A stretch of DNA of 46,530 bases from Deltaproteobacteria bacterium. Its GTDB lineage: Bacteria > Desulfobacterota > Syntrophia > Syntrophales > Smithellaceae. Below the pieces are notes generated by a model that saw only the letters and a program-made list of their open reading frames with translations, was not told the origin of the DNA and made no database searches. The stretch lies in assembly GCA_022703375.1 (NCBI GenBank), contig JAKLDS010000015.1, positions 1 through 46,530 of the forward strand. Reading direction: 5' to 3'. The position numbers were made by a program, and so were the translations under genes. Of this stretch, positions 17,492 through 24,552 are shown in pieces; position 1 is the stretch's first letter; each line of letters starts with the position of its first letter.

Positions 17492-19195
17492 ATGAAAAAA
17501 TACCTATCCAAATCACTTCCTGTTTTAATAGCTGTTCTTTGGATTATTGCATATATGCCTGTTATTTTTGCTGCGGATGATGCCGGTCAAAAGAAAGATG
17601 ATATATCAAATGCAGATGCCCCGAATACGGGATATCTGGAAAAAGTTTTACTGGAAAATTTACCGGGAAAAGAGAGGATTACCCTTGCTTTGTCGCACCG
17701 GCCGGTTATCAGTTTAAGCAGTGAAGATAAAAACAACTTGCTGCTTAAGTTAAAGGATACCTTCGTGCCGGTTGATTTGCGGCGGCCATTCAGCCAAAAT
17801 AATATGATTAACATATTAAGAGTAACCCCTGCACAGAAGGCAATGGAAGAAAAACAGTGGGTTTATTTAACGATAGAGCTTAAAGAAAGCATTCCCTATA
17901 AAATAGTTCAAGGTGATAAAAGTGTTACTATTGATTTTAACATAGCCAGTTTATCGGGAAATAAAACTTCAGAAAAGAAAGTTGAATCTCCGGCAATCCA
18001 GGCCAGAAAAGAGCCAAAAAAATATACCGATCGTTTCATATCCATTGATTTTCAGGACGCTGATATTAAAAGCGTACTGCGTCTGATGGCTGAATACGGC
18101 AATATCAGCATTGTTTCCGGCAATGATGTTAAAGGTAATGTAACTTTAACAATGAAAAACGTACCCTGGGAACAGGCGCTGGATACAATATTGGATATTA
18201 ACGGCCTGGCGAAAAAGCAAATGGGTGATGTAATCAGCGTCATGACGCTGGAGCGCAAGAAAAAGGATGAGGGCGATAAAGCCAAGGCCGAAGAAGATCA
18301 GCGCAAAGCGGAAGATTTACGAATCGCCAGAGAACAAAAGTTGCTGGCGGAGAAGGGCAAGCTGCGGCAGGTGCTGATTGAAGCAAAAATTGTGGAAGCA
18401 ACGGAAGAATTTATCAGAAAAATCGGCGTCAGTTGGGGAGTCGGCAATCACCAGTCTATCGGCAGTTACGGATTGGGAATATCCGCCGGCTCAAGCACAA
18501 TACAAACAAATGCCTCGACAATTTCTTATCCGGGGAATATTCCGTGGGTTCAGGGCACTACCACCGATCCGCTGCGTATGGCCGCCGTTAATTTCCCCGC
18601 GGCAGTTGCCGCGCCGACAATCGGTCTGGTATTCGGCAGCGCCGCCGGATTTCTGGAGGCGCAATTAGCCGCATTGGAAAGCTCGTTGAGCGGTAAAATT
18701 ATTTCGGCTCCCAAAGTCGTTACGATGGATAATGTCAAGGCGACAATCAAACAGGGTGACGAAGTCCCGTATATTACTCCAGCTTCAGGAACCTCTCCGG
18801 CGACAGTTTCTTTTAAAGAGGCATTATTAAAACTGGAAGTGAAACCGAGAATTACCGAAGAGGGAAAAATTTCAATGGAAATAAAAGCATCCAACGATGT
18901 GCCTGATTACGCCAAGGCTCCGCTTCTTTCCAATAATGCGCCGATTCGCAAAAATGAAGTAGAATCAACTGTTGTCATCAGAGATGGCGATACGGTTGTC
19001 ATTGGCGGCATTGTGAGATCACAGGACGATAAAGGCGTAAGCGGTTTGCCCTGGCTGCAGAAAATTCCTGTTTTGGGATGGCTTTTTAAAACTGAAGATA
19101 TCTCAAGAACAAAAAGGCAGTTGCTCATATTTGTCACTCCCAAGATATTGAGCGGAGACGGCTTTGCCGAAAGTGAAGAAAAGATTATCAACTAA
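17492..19195 (+). CDS. pilQ: Type IV pilus secretin PilQ
   Basis: 567-residue outer-membrane secretin. Regions in order: signal peptide (1-28), one AMIN-like beta domain (about 45-155), and an STN/N0-like domain (FISIDFQDADIKSVLRLMAE, from about 185). A charged helical stretch (about 255-290) leads to the secretin pore domain (LIEAKIVEATEEF through VVIGGIVRS and LPWLQKIPVLGWLF). Many PilQ proteins exceed 700 residues with two AMIN domains, so this is a short form. GAGGTAA precedes the ATG. It forms the gated channel for the pilus. Confidence 0.95.
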   Translation: MKKYLSKSLPVLIAVLWIIAYMPVIFAADDAGQKKDDISNADAPNTGYLEKVLLENLPGKERITLALSHRPVISLSSEDKNNLLLKLKDTFVPVDLRRPFSQNNMINILRVTPAQKAMEEKQWVYLTIELKESIPYKIVQGDKSVTIDFNIASLSGNKTSEKKVESPAIQARKEPKKYTDRFISIDFQDADIKSVLRLMAEYGNISIVSGNDVKGNVTLTMKNVPWEQALDTILDINGLAKKQMGDVISVMTLERKKKDEGDKAKAEEDQRKAEDLRIAREQKLLAEKGKLRQVLIEAKIVEATEEFIRKIGVSWGVGNHQSIGSYGLGISAGSSTIQTNASTISYPGNIPWVQGTTTDPLRMAAVNFPAAVAAPTIGLVFGSAAGFLEAQLAALESSLSGKIISAPKVVTMDNVKATIKQGDEVPYITPASGTSPATVSFKEALLKLEVKPRITEEGKISMEIKASNDVPDYAKAPLLSNNAPIRKNEVESTVVIRDGDTVVIGGIVRSQDDKGVSGLPWLQKIPVLGWLFKTEDISRTKRQLLIFVTPKILSGDGFAESEEKIIN

Positions 19196-19353
19196 TCAAT
19201 CAGATTAGCGGCTGCTTTATCAGGTTAAATTATTATCAGGTAAATCATTTTGGTGTAATTTCGCTCAGTAAGGAATAAACCTTAATTTAATCCGGCAGGT
19301 AATTAACCGTGATATTGCGTTTGCCGGAAACTTATTTAAAAATATTTGGTGAT

Positions 19354-20112
19354 ATGGTTAAAAAGCATCTATTCTTCTTTTCAATAATCAGTCTGCTGCT
19401 GGCCGTTGCCTGCACGAATACTCCGTGGCACAAACAACAATCAGAATTATTCCTTAACAAGGGGATATCTTATATTGAACTCAGGCAATATAATAATGCG
19501 CTGAAAGATTTGATGGAAGCCGAAAAATATGCTCCGGACGACCATAGAATCCACTATTATCTCGGAATGAGTTATCATGGCAAAGGCTTAAGGGATATGG
19601 CGTTAGAAGAATTTAAAAAAGCAGTTGAGTTAAAAGAGGATTATTCGGAAGCCTGGAATTACCTGGGAACAATGTATTTAGACAGGGGGCTTTATGATGA
19701 AGCAATTGCATCATTTAATAAAGCGCTGGCCAATTATGTATATGACACGCCTTCGATAGCGCTTTATAACATGGCCATGGCCTATTACTCAAAAAAGGAT
19801 TATCAAAAATCACTGGCCAGATTTAATGAAGCACTGAGAATTCAGCCGGAGACTGTTTTGCGGCCGCAAATAGAAAAAAATGTCGGTCTAATCTATTACG
19901 ACCAGGGAAAGATCAGCGAAGCCATAGCACATTTTAAAAAAGCAGTTGAATTGAATTCTCTTCTTTATGATGCTCATCTCCTTCTTGGTGAATGTTATCT
20001 TAAAATCAAAGATAATGAAAATGCCCGGAAATCACTGCAAACTGTTATCAAACTTTCCCCGGAATCATCTTTTGGGCTGAAGGCAAAATCTTATTTACAA
20101 TCAATTCAATAG
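19354..20112 (+). CDS. TPR-repeat lipoprotein, PilF/PilW pilotin-like
   Basis: 252 residues from ATG 19354. It has a lipoprotein signal peptide (MVKKHLFFFSIISLLLAVAC) whose lipobox cysteine is at about residue 20. At least five tetratricopeptide repeats follow (for example YIELRQYNNALKDLMEAEKY and YHGKGLRDMALEEFKKAVEL). An upstream in-frame GTG (19309) would bury the signal peptide and is rejected. Its position after pilQ and its architecture resemble PilF/PilW pilotins, which help PilQ assemble in the outer membrane. That role is inferred. Confidence 0.88.
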   Translation: MVKKHLFFFSIISLLLAVACTNTPWHKQQSELFLNKGISYIELRQYNNALKDLMEAEKYAPDDHRIHYYLGMSYHGKGLRDMALEEFKKAVELKEDYSEAWNYLGTMYLDRGLYDEAIASFNKALANYVYDTPSIALYNMAMAYYSKKDYQKSLARFNEALRIQPETVLRPQIEKNVGLIYYDQGKISEAIAHFKKAVELNSLLYDAHLLLGECYLKIKDNENARKSLQTVIKLSPESSFGLKAKSYLQSIQ

Positions 20113-20179
20113 AAAAAACCAAGTCAATTTTTCAATTCCAAGGCAAAGATAATACCACGGCGACCAGCCATGCTGTACA

Positions 20180-20284
20180 AATTTAATTTTGCAGATATTC
20201 GTTGAAAGAGCCGTCAACTATCGGGGCAAAGATACCGCTTTAATTTATCACGGGAATAAATCCGGCCGGCTTGACATGGTATAG
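20180..20284 (+). pseudogene. Possible remnant of an AMP-binding acyl-CoA ligase N-terminus
   Basis: An open stretch without a start codon translates as NLILQIF followed by VERAVNYRGKDTALIYHGN and then stops at TAG (20282-20284). The pattern (ERA, then KDTALIY-x-G) resembles the first 30 residues of AMP-dependent acyl-CoA ligases. No continuation is visible in any frame downstream. It could be a degraded gene end or chance similarity. Confidence 0.35.
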
Positions 20285-20295
20285 GCGCTGTGTTA

Positions 20296-20317
20296 GCTAC
20301 TTTCCATGGAAAGTAGC
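20296..20317. repeat. Perfect 22-bp palindrome centred on a start codon
   Basis: The 11-base half GCTACTTTCCA is followed at once by its exact reverse complement TGGAAAGTAGC. The ATG of the downstream TPR gene (20306-20308) is at the centre. It could be an operator, or an mRNA hairpin occluding the start. TTGACA at 20271-20276 is a possible -35 element just before it. Confidence 0.75.
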
Positions 20318-20980
20318 AATTTTGAAGAAAATCGTAAAATCTTTTTGGATTTGACCGGAGAACTCCTGATTCAGAACAAGCATCCGGAAGCGCTCAAACT
20401 GGCCGAGGAACGTCTGCTCCTTTTTCCTTCCGATAATGATGCCATCATAGTCAAAGCCAGAGCGCTTATCGGTATGGACAGACTAAATGATGTCCGTGAT
20501 ATCCTGCAGGAAGCAGAAAACAAAATTACCCTCTTATCTCAAATCTATTTACAGGCAGGAGATTTTTACAGCAAGCATGGCTATAAGGATGACGCAGTTG
20601 CCTGCTATCGGAAGTTTATTGATTTCAATCCATCTTCCAGACTTTCGGGCGATGTCGAGTTGAGAATAGCCAGACTTGTCCAGGAAAATCAACTGGCGCT
20701 TAATCTTGATGAAACAACCGCCAAACCTGAGTTTTACACCGTTACACTCGCGGATTTATACATTAAGCAGGGACACTATAAAATGGCCGCAGATGTGCTG
20801 ACAGAACTTTTAAAAAGAGAGCCACAAAATCAGGCGGCCCTTGTTAAACTTGCCAGCATCAATAACCGGTTAACCCAAAAGGAAAAAACAGATAATGGTT
20901 ATCTGCGGCAAAAAAAAATATTATCAATCCTCTCCGTCTGGCTCACCAATATCGGCAGGTTAAAAGAAAATGAACGTTAG
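20306..20980 (+). CDS. TPR-repeat protein of unknown function
   Basis: 224-residue soluble protein made mainly of tetratricopeptide-like helical pairs (HPEALKLAEERLLLFPSDND; HGYKDDAVACYRKFIDFNPS; QGHYKMAADVLTELLKREPQ). There is no signal peptide or membrane helix. The start ATG is embedded in a perfect palindrome and lacks a recognisable ribosome binding site, and upstream in-frame extension is blocked by TAG at 20294-20296. It overlaps the aminopeptidase gene by 11 bases and is probably the first gene of a four-gene unit. It may be a scaffold protein, but its partner is unknown. Confidence 0.85.
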   Translation: MESSNFEENRKIFLDLTGELLIQNKHPEALKLAEERLLLFPSDNDAIIVKARALIGMDRLNDVRDILQEAENKITLLSQIYLQAGDFYSKHGYKDDAVACYRKFIDFNPSSRLSGDVELRIARLVQENQLALNLDETTAKPEFYTVTLADLYIKQGHYKMAADVLTELLKREPQNQAALVKLASINNRLTQKEKTDNGYLRQKKILSILSVWLTNIGRLKENER

Positions 20981-22058
20981 TAAAAATGCTGCGGCAGCAA
21001 GATCAGAAACTCTGCATAAAATAATATGTCAATCAGACATTGACGCCGTCCTGTTCTTCAACATAAACAACATCCGCTATCTGACCGGATTTACCGGCAG
21101 CGAGGCAATGCTTATTGCTGGCAAAAATGAGGCCTTGTTGTTTGTTGATGGCCGTTACATAACTCAAGCCGGAAAGCAGGTTAAAAATGCTGCGGTTATT
21201 GAATTTAAAGACAAAGCGGTAATAATCGCCGACACCATTAAAAAAAACGGGCTGAAAAAAATCGGCTTGGAAGCCGCGGCAATAAGTTTGCAGTTTTATC
21301 ATCAGTTAATAAAAAAAATCCCGGCAAAATTCTTCCGGACGCTGGGAGACGAGCTGAAATTATTAAGAGCGGTCAAAGACGAAAACGAAATCAAGCTGAT
21401 GAAAAAAGCGGCGGTTATTTCATCGGCCGCTGTTCTTTCTCTTGCCGATAAAATAAAAGCCGGAGTGATGGAAAGAGATTTGGCGCTGGAGTTTGAATTC
21501 AATGTCCGCCGGGCGGGGGCCGAGCAACTCTCTTTTGCCACAATAATTGCTGCGGGGGAAAATTCGGCGCTGCCGCATGCCCAGCCGTCCGGCAGAAAAA
21601 TAAAAAAAGGCGATTTAATCGTTATTGATTTTGGTGTTAAGTATCAGGGCTACTGTTCGGACGAAACCTGTACTTTTGCTTTTGGGGGATTGACAGATAA
21701 GCAAAGGAATGCTTATCAAGCGGTGAAAGAAGCGCATGATCTGGCGATTGCCGGTGTTCAAGCCGGCGTGTCCGCAGCCGCAATTGATCTGCACGCCAGA
21801 GACGTTCTGCGAAAAAATAAGTTAGACCGCTACTTTGTTCATTCCACCGGTCATGGCGTCGGCATGGACGTGCATGAACCGCCGCGGTTGGCCGAAAATT
21901 CACCGGATGTGCTGGATAAAGGCATGGTGATTACAATTGAACCGGGCGTTTATTTCGCCGGTCAATGGGGAATTCGTATCGAAGATATGGTGCTGGTTAA
22001 AAATAATGGTTGCGAAATATTATCAAAATTGGATAAAGAACTTACCGTTATTGAATAA
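20970..22058 (+). CDS. Xaa-Pro aminopeptidase / M24B metallopeptidase
   Basis: 362 residues. The N-terminal creatinase-like domain (about 1-130, NNIRYLTGFTGSEAML) precedes the pita-bread catalytic domain. All five metal ligands are recognisable: Asp in VIDFG, Asp in CSDETCTF, His in HSTGHGVGMDVHEPP, Glu in TIEPGVYF and Glu in GIRIEDMV. It removes N-terminal residues before proline (PepP/PepQ-like). Which of the two activities cannot be fixed. It overlaps the TPR gene and is followed by gcvH. Confidence 0.95.
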   Translation: MNVSKNAAAARSETLHKIICQSDIDAVLFFNINNIRYLTGFTGSEAMLIAGKNEALLFVDGRYITQAGKQVKNAAVIEFKDKAVIIADTIKKNGLKKIGLEAAAISLQFYHQLIKKIPAKFFRTLGDELKLLRAVKDENEIKLMKKAAVISSAAVLSLADKIKAGVMERDLALEFEFNVRRAGAEQLSFATIIAAGENSALPHAQPSGRKIKKGDLIVIDFGVKYQGYCSDETCTFAFGGLTDKQRNAYQAVKEAHDLAIAGVQAGVSAAAIDLHARDVLRKNKLDRYFVHSTGHGVGMDVHEPPRLAENSPDVLDKGMVITIEPGVYFAGQWGIRIEDMVLVKNNGCEILSKLDKELTVIE

Positions 22059-22079
22059 AATATATGAGGTAATATTGTC

Positions 22080-22478
22080 ATGAAAGTTTTTCCGGAAGAT
22101 CTTCTTTACAGTTGCGAACATATCTGGGTCAAGGTGGAAGGCGACCTGGCAACGATAGGCGTTACTGATTACGGTCAGGAACGCCTGGGAGAAATTCTCT
22201 CCGTCGAATTTTCTGAAATTGATTCCTACCTGGAACGCGATGAAACTTTCGGCTCCCTGGAATCAACAAAAGCAGTCGTTGACCTGATAACTCCGGTCAG
22301 TGGAACTATTGTCAGCATTAATGAAATCATCAGCGATGATGTCAGCATAATTAACAATGACCCCCATGACACAGGATGGCTGATAGTTATTGCCATGGAC
22401 GACTTGCAGCAGCTTGATGATTTGCTTGATGCGGCAGGCTATCTTGATTTTGTGACCCAGGAGGAAGAAATCGAATAG
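22080..22478 (+). CDS. gcvH: Glycine cleavage system H protein
   Basis: 132-residue lipoyl-carrier protein. The lipoylated lysine is K64 in the conserved ESTKAVVDL turn, and the C-terminal GWL motif is present (DTGWLI). GAGGTAA precedes the ATG. No gcvT or gcvP is nearby. The adjacent gene is a LipM-like transferase, and in organisms with LipM the H protein is the octanoyl acceptor that relays the cofactor to other enzymes. This H protein may act mainly in lipoyl assembly. Confidence 0.96.
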   Translation: MKVFPEDLLYSCEHIWVKVEGDLATIGVTDYGQERLGEILSVEFSEIDSYLERDETFGSLESTKAVVDLITPVSGTIVSINEIISDDVSIINNDPHDTGWLIVIAMDDLQQLDDLLDAAGYLDFVTQEEEIE

Positions 22479-23312
22479 TTGACCGATATGAAGCCGGCAT
22501 GGCGGCTGATACCTTACAAACAATACAGCGCTTGCGAAAATATGGCCATTGACGAGGCTGTCCTGCAGGCGACAATAAAAAACAGAAAATCACCGACTCT
22601 GAGATTCTACGGCTGGAACCCTGCTGCCGTGTCTATTGGTTTCTTCCAGGATGCGGAAAAAGAAGTGAATATTGAAAAATGCCGGGCTTCGGGAATAGAT
22701 ATTGTCAGGCGGCTGACAGGCGGAAAGGCAGTTTTTCATAAAGTCGAGCTTACTTATTGTATAGCTGCAGGTGATGATGACAATTTTTTCCCTTCCGATA
22801 TTATGGGCACCTATAAAACAATCAGCGACTGCCTTGTTGAAGGATTGTCCCGTTTGGGAATCAAAGCCTGTTTAGCTGAAAACGGCAGAGCCCTGGCCGA
22901 AAATCAATTTAAAGCATGCTGTTTTTCCGCTGCTTCCCGGCATGAACTGCTGGTGGAGGGGCGCAAAATCTGCGGCAGCGCTCAAAAACGCCAAAAAGGC
23001 GGTTTTTTGCAGCATGGTTCTCTGTTGCTTGATTTCAATCCGGAGGAATCCGCTGCTCTGATGCTGCCGCCGCGTTCCGATAGCGAGTTGCGTATTCTTA
23101 TAAATTCAGTGACTTCAATTAAGAGACAGACAGGCCGTTCCATTGCGCCGGAGAAAATTTGTTCAATTATGGAAGAAAGTTTCTGTGCAATTCTCGGCAT
23201 GACAACAGCAGAGGCGCCTTTGAGTGCGGAGGAAATCGAGCTGAAAAACAAATTAATCAATAAATACAATGATATGAACTGGAATAAGGATAAAGTCGCA
23301 AACATCTTTTGA
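22479..23312 (+). CDS. lipM: LipM-like octanoyltransferase (BPL/LplA/LipB fold)
   Basis: 277 residues of the biotin/lipoate ligase fold: RRLTGGKAVFHKVELTY (about 77-93) and GRKICGSAQKR (about 161-171) with the conserved lysine K163. The segment FKACCFSAASRHEL (about 144-157) has Cys at the site where Bacillus LipM carries its catalytic cysteine, whereas true LplA ligases have another residue. This favours ACP:GcvH octanoyl transfer. The start TTG abuts the gcvH stop, with AGGAGG 14 bases upstream; ATG 22488 is an alternative. It is very probably co-transcribed with gcvH. Confidence 0.82.
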   Translation: MTDMKPAWRLIPYKQYSACENMAIDEAVLQATIKNRKSPTLRFYGWNPAAVSIGFFQDAEKEVNIEKCRASGIDIVRRLTGGKAVFHKVELTYCIAAGDDDNFFPSDIMGTYKTISDCLVEGLSRLGIKACLAENGRALAENQFKACCFSAASRHELLVEGRKICGSAQKRQKGGFLQHGSLLLDFNPEESAALMLPPRSDSELRILINSVTSIKRQTGRSIAPEKICSIMEESFCAILGMTTAEAPLSAEEIELKNKLINKYNDMNWNKDKVANIF

Positions 23313-23364
23313 GATATAGTTTTTTTTGTTGCTCTTTGGCCGCAGTTCGCATATAAGAAAGCGC

Positions 23365-23541
23365 AGGTAATGATATAAGTATTACTTACTGCAGCAAGCA
23401 GGGATTTGAAAGGAAATGACGGCTTTGCTGGGCTTTTTGCCTTTGTCGTTTCTGAGTAAGGAGCGTGATTTAGAATAGGTTAATAATTTAAGGGTAGGTT
23501 ACGGCACAAGTTTTTGGGCTATGTCGTACTGCCCTTTTTTT
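23365..23541 (+). ncRNA. Candidate structured leader or small RNA upstream of rpsU
   Basis: Four consecutive hairpins can be drawn by eye. H1 is AGGTAAT/ATTACTT (23365-23387). H2 is CTGC/GCAG (23389-23401). H3 is GAAATGACGGC against GCC...GTCGTTTC (23413-23452). H4 is a two-part stem ending in seven T (23491-23541). The region lies between lipM and rpsU and shows no coding potential. It could be an attenuator-controlled rpsU leader or a separate small RNA. No named Rfam family was recognised. Confidence 0.4.
23491..23541 (+). terminator. Intrinsic terminator or attenuator before rpsU
   Basis: AGGGTAG (23491-23497) pairs with CTGCCCT (23529-23535). Inside it, TACGGCA (23500-23506) pairs with TGTCGTA (23522-23528). 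Both stems contain one G-T wobble each. A run of seven T follows at once (23535-23541). The rpsU start is 45 bases further on. Confidence 0.7.
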
Positions 23542-23585
23542 GCGTTTAATGCTCACAATAATAAATAATAGAGGAGGAAATTCAT

Positions 23586-23777
23586 TTGGAAGTAAAGGTT
23601 ATTGACAACGATGTAGAGAAAGCGCTGAAAATTTTAAAAAACAAATTATCGAAGAGCGGTTTATTTAAAGAATTAAAAGTTCGCCGCGCCTACGAAAAAC
23701 CTTCGGTAAAGAAAAAGAGAAAAACCATCGAGGCGCGTCGCCGCCTGGCAAAGGTGCAAAGGCGCAGACATTTTTAA
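23586..23777 (+). CDS. rpsU: 30S ribosomal protein S21
   Basis: 63-residue bS21, a small-subunit protein near the anti-Shine-Dalgarno region of 16S rRNA. Typical sequence: EVKVIDNDVEKALKILKNKL, then RRAYEKPSVKKKRK. The start codon is TTG (23586-23588) with a strong AGGAGG upstream; no in-frame ATG is near. A terminator-like hairpin precedes it, so expression may be attenuated. The usual partners dnaG or gatB are not adjacent. Confidence 0.97.
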   Translation: MEVKVIDNDVEKALKILKNKLSKSGLFKELKVRRAYEKPSVKKKRKTIEARRRLAKVQRRRHF

Positions 23778-23864
23778 CAACCTCTCAGGCAGCAGATTTT
23801 TCAAAAGTTCTCCCGACTGTTTTTCAAAAAGCCGGGTGGCTTTGGCGAAACGGAGGAATGTTAT

Positions 23865-24518
23865 ATGGATGAAAAGCAATATGTAGTTGATGCTTTGTCC
23901 GTGGAAGAATCATGGCGCATGTTTCGCATCATGGCGGAATTTGTTGATGCCTTTGAAACATTGTCCAAAATCCACAATGCCGTGACTATTTTCGGTTCGG
24001 CGCGAGTTAATCCGGAAGATGAATATTACAGAAAAGCGGAACAGATCTCTTATCTTCTGGCTAAAAACGGATTCAATATTATTACCGGCGGAGGGCCGGG
24101 AATAATGGAAGCCGCCAATAAGGGCGCTGCGGAAGGCGGCGGCAGGTCAGTGGGAATGAATATTCTGCTCCCCTTTGAGCAAAAGCCGAATCCCTATGCC
24201 AACGTTCATATTGACTATAAATACTTTTTTATTCGCAAGGTAATGTTTGTCAAATATGCGGTAGCTTACGTCATTCTGCCGGGAGGCTTCGGCACGCTCG
24301 ATGAGTTTTTTGAAGCACTGACTTTAATTCAAACCAGGAGAATAAAAAGTTTCCCTGTTATTCTGATGGGCAGTGATTACTGGGAGGGATTACTCGACTG
24401 GCTGGAAAACACCGCACAGGGCGAAGGGAAGATATGTGCCGCTGATCTGGAGCTTATTCAGGTTATTGATGATCCGGAAGAAGCTGTAAAATATATCAAA
24501 AAGTACGTCATCTTGTAA
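23865..24518 (+). CDS. LOG-family protein (nucleotide 5'-monophosphate phosphoribohydrolase-like)
   Basis: 217 residues with a Rossmann-like fold. The family motifs are ITGGGPGIMEAANKGA (about 71-86) and LPGGFGTLDE (about 142-151), the latter holding the catalytic Glu and phosphate-binding Thr of the LOG/PpnN group. These enzymes split nucleotide monophosphates into base and ribose 5-phosphate; some make cytokinins. The N-terminal extension (about 1-40) is slightly longer than in the minimal family. GGAGGAA precedes the ATG. Confidence 0.93.
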   Translation: MDEKQYVVDALSVEESWRMFRIMAEFVDAFETLSKIHNAVTIFGSARVNPEDEYYRKAEQISYLLAKNGFNIITGGGPGIMEAANKGAAEGGGRSVGMNILLPFEQKPNPYANVHIDYKYFFIRKVMFVKYAVAYVILPGGFGTLDEFFEALTLIQTRRIKSFPVILMGSDYWEGLLDWLENTAQGEGKICAADLELIQVIDDPEEAVKYIKKYVIL

Positions 24519-24552
24519 TAATTAGACTATCCCTGATCCGCATGAAAACATT

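Noticed and set aside
19309-19353. Upstream GTG start for the TPR lipoprotein
   Set aside because: It would put 15 residues before a clear lipoprotein signal peptide; ATG 19354 gives a normal signal sequence and lipobox.
23820-23850. Hairpin AAAGCC/GGCTTT between rpsU and the LOG-family gene
   Set aside because: It has the stem of an intrinsic terminator but no T run follows, so it is not listed as a feature.
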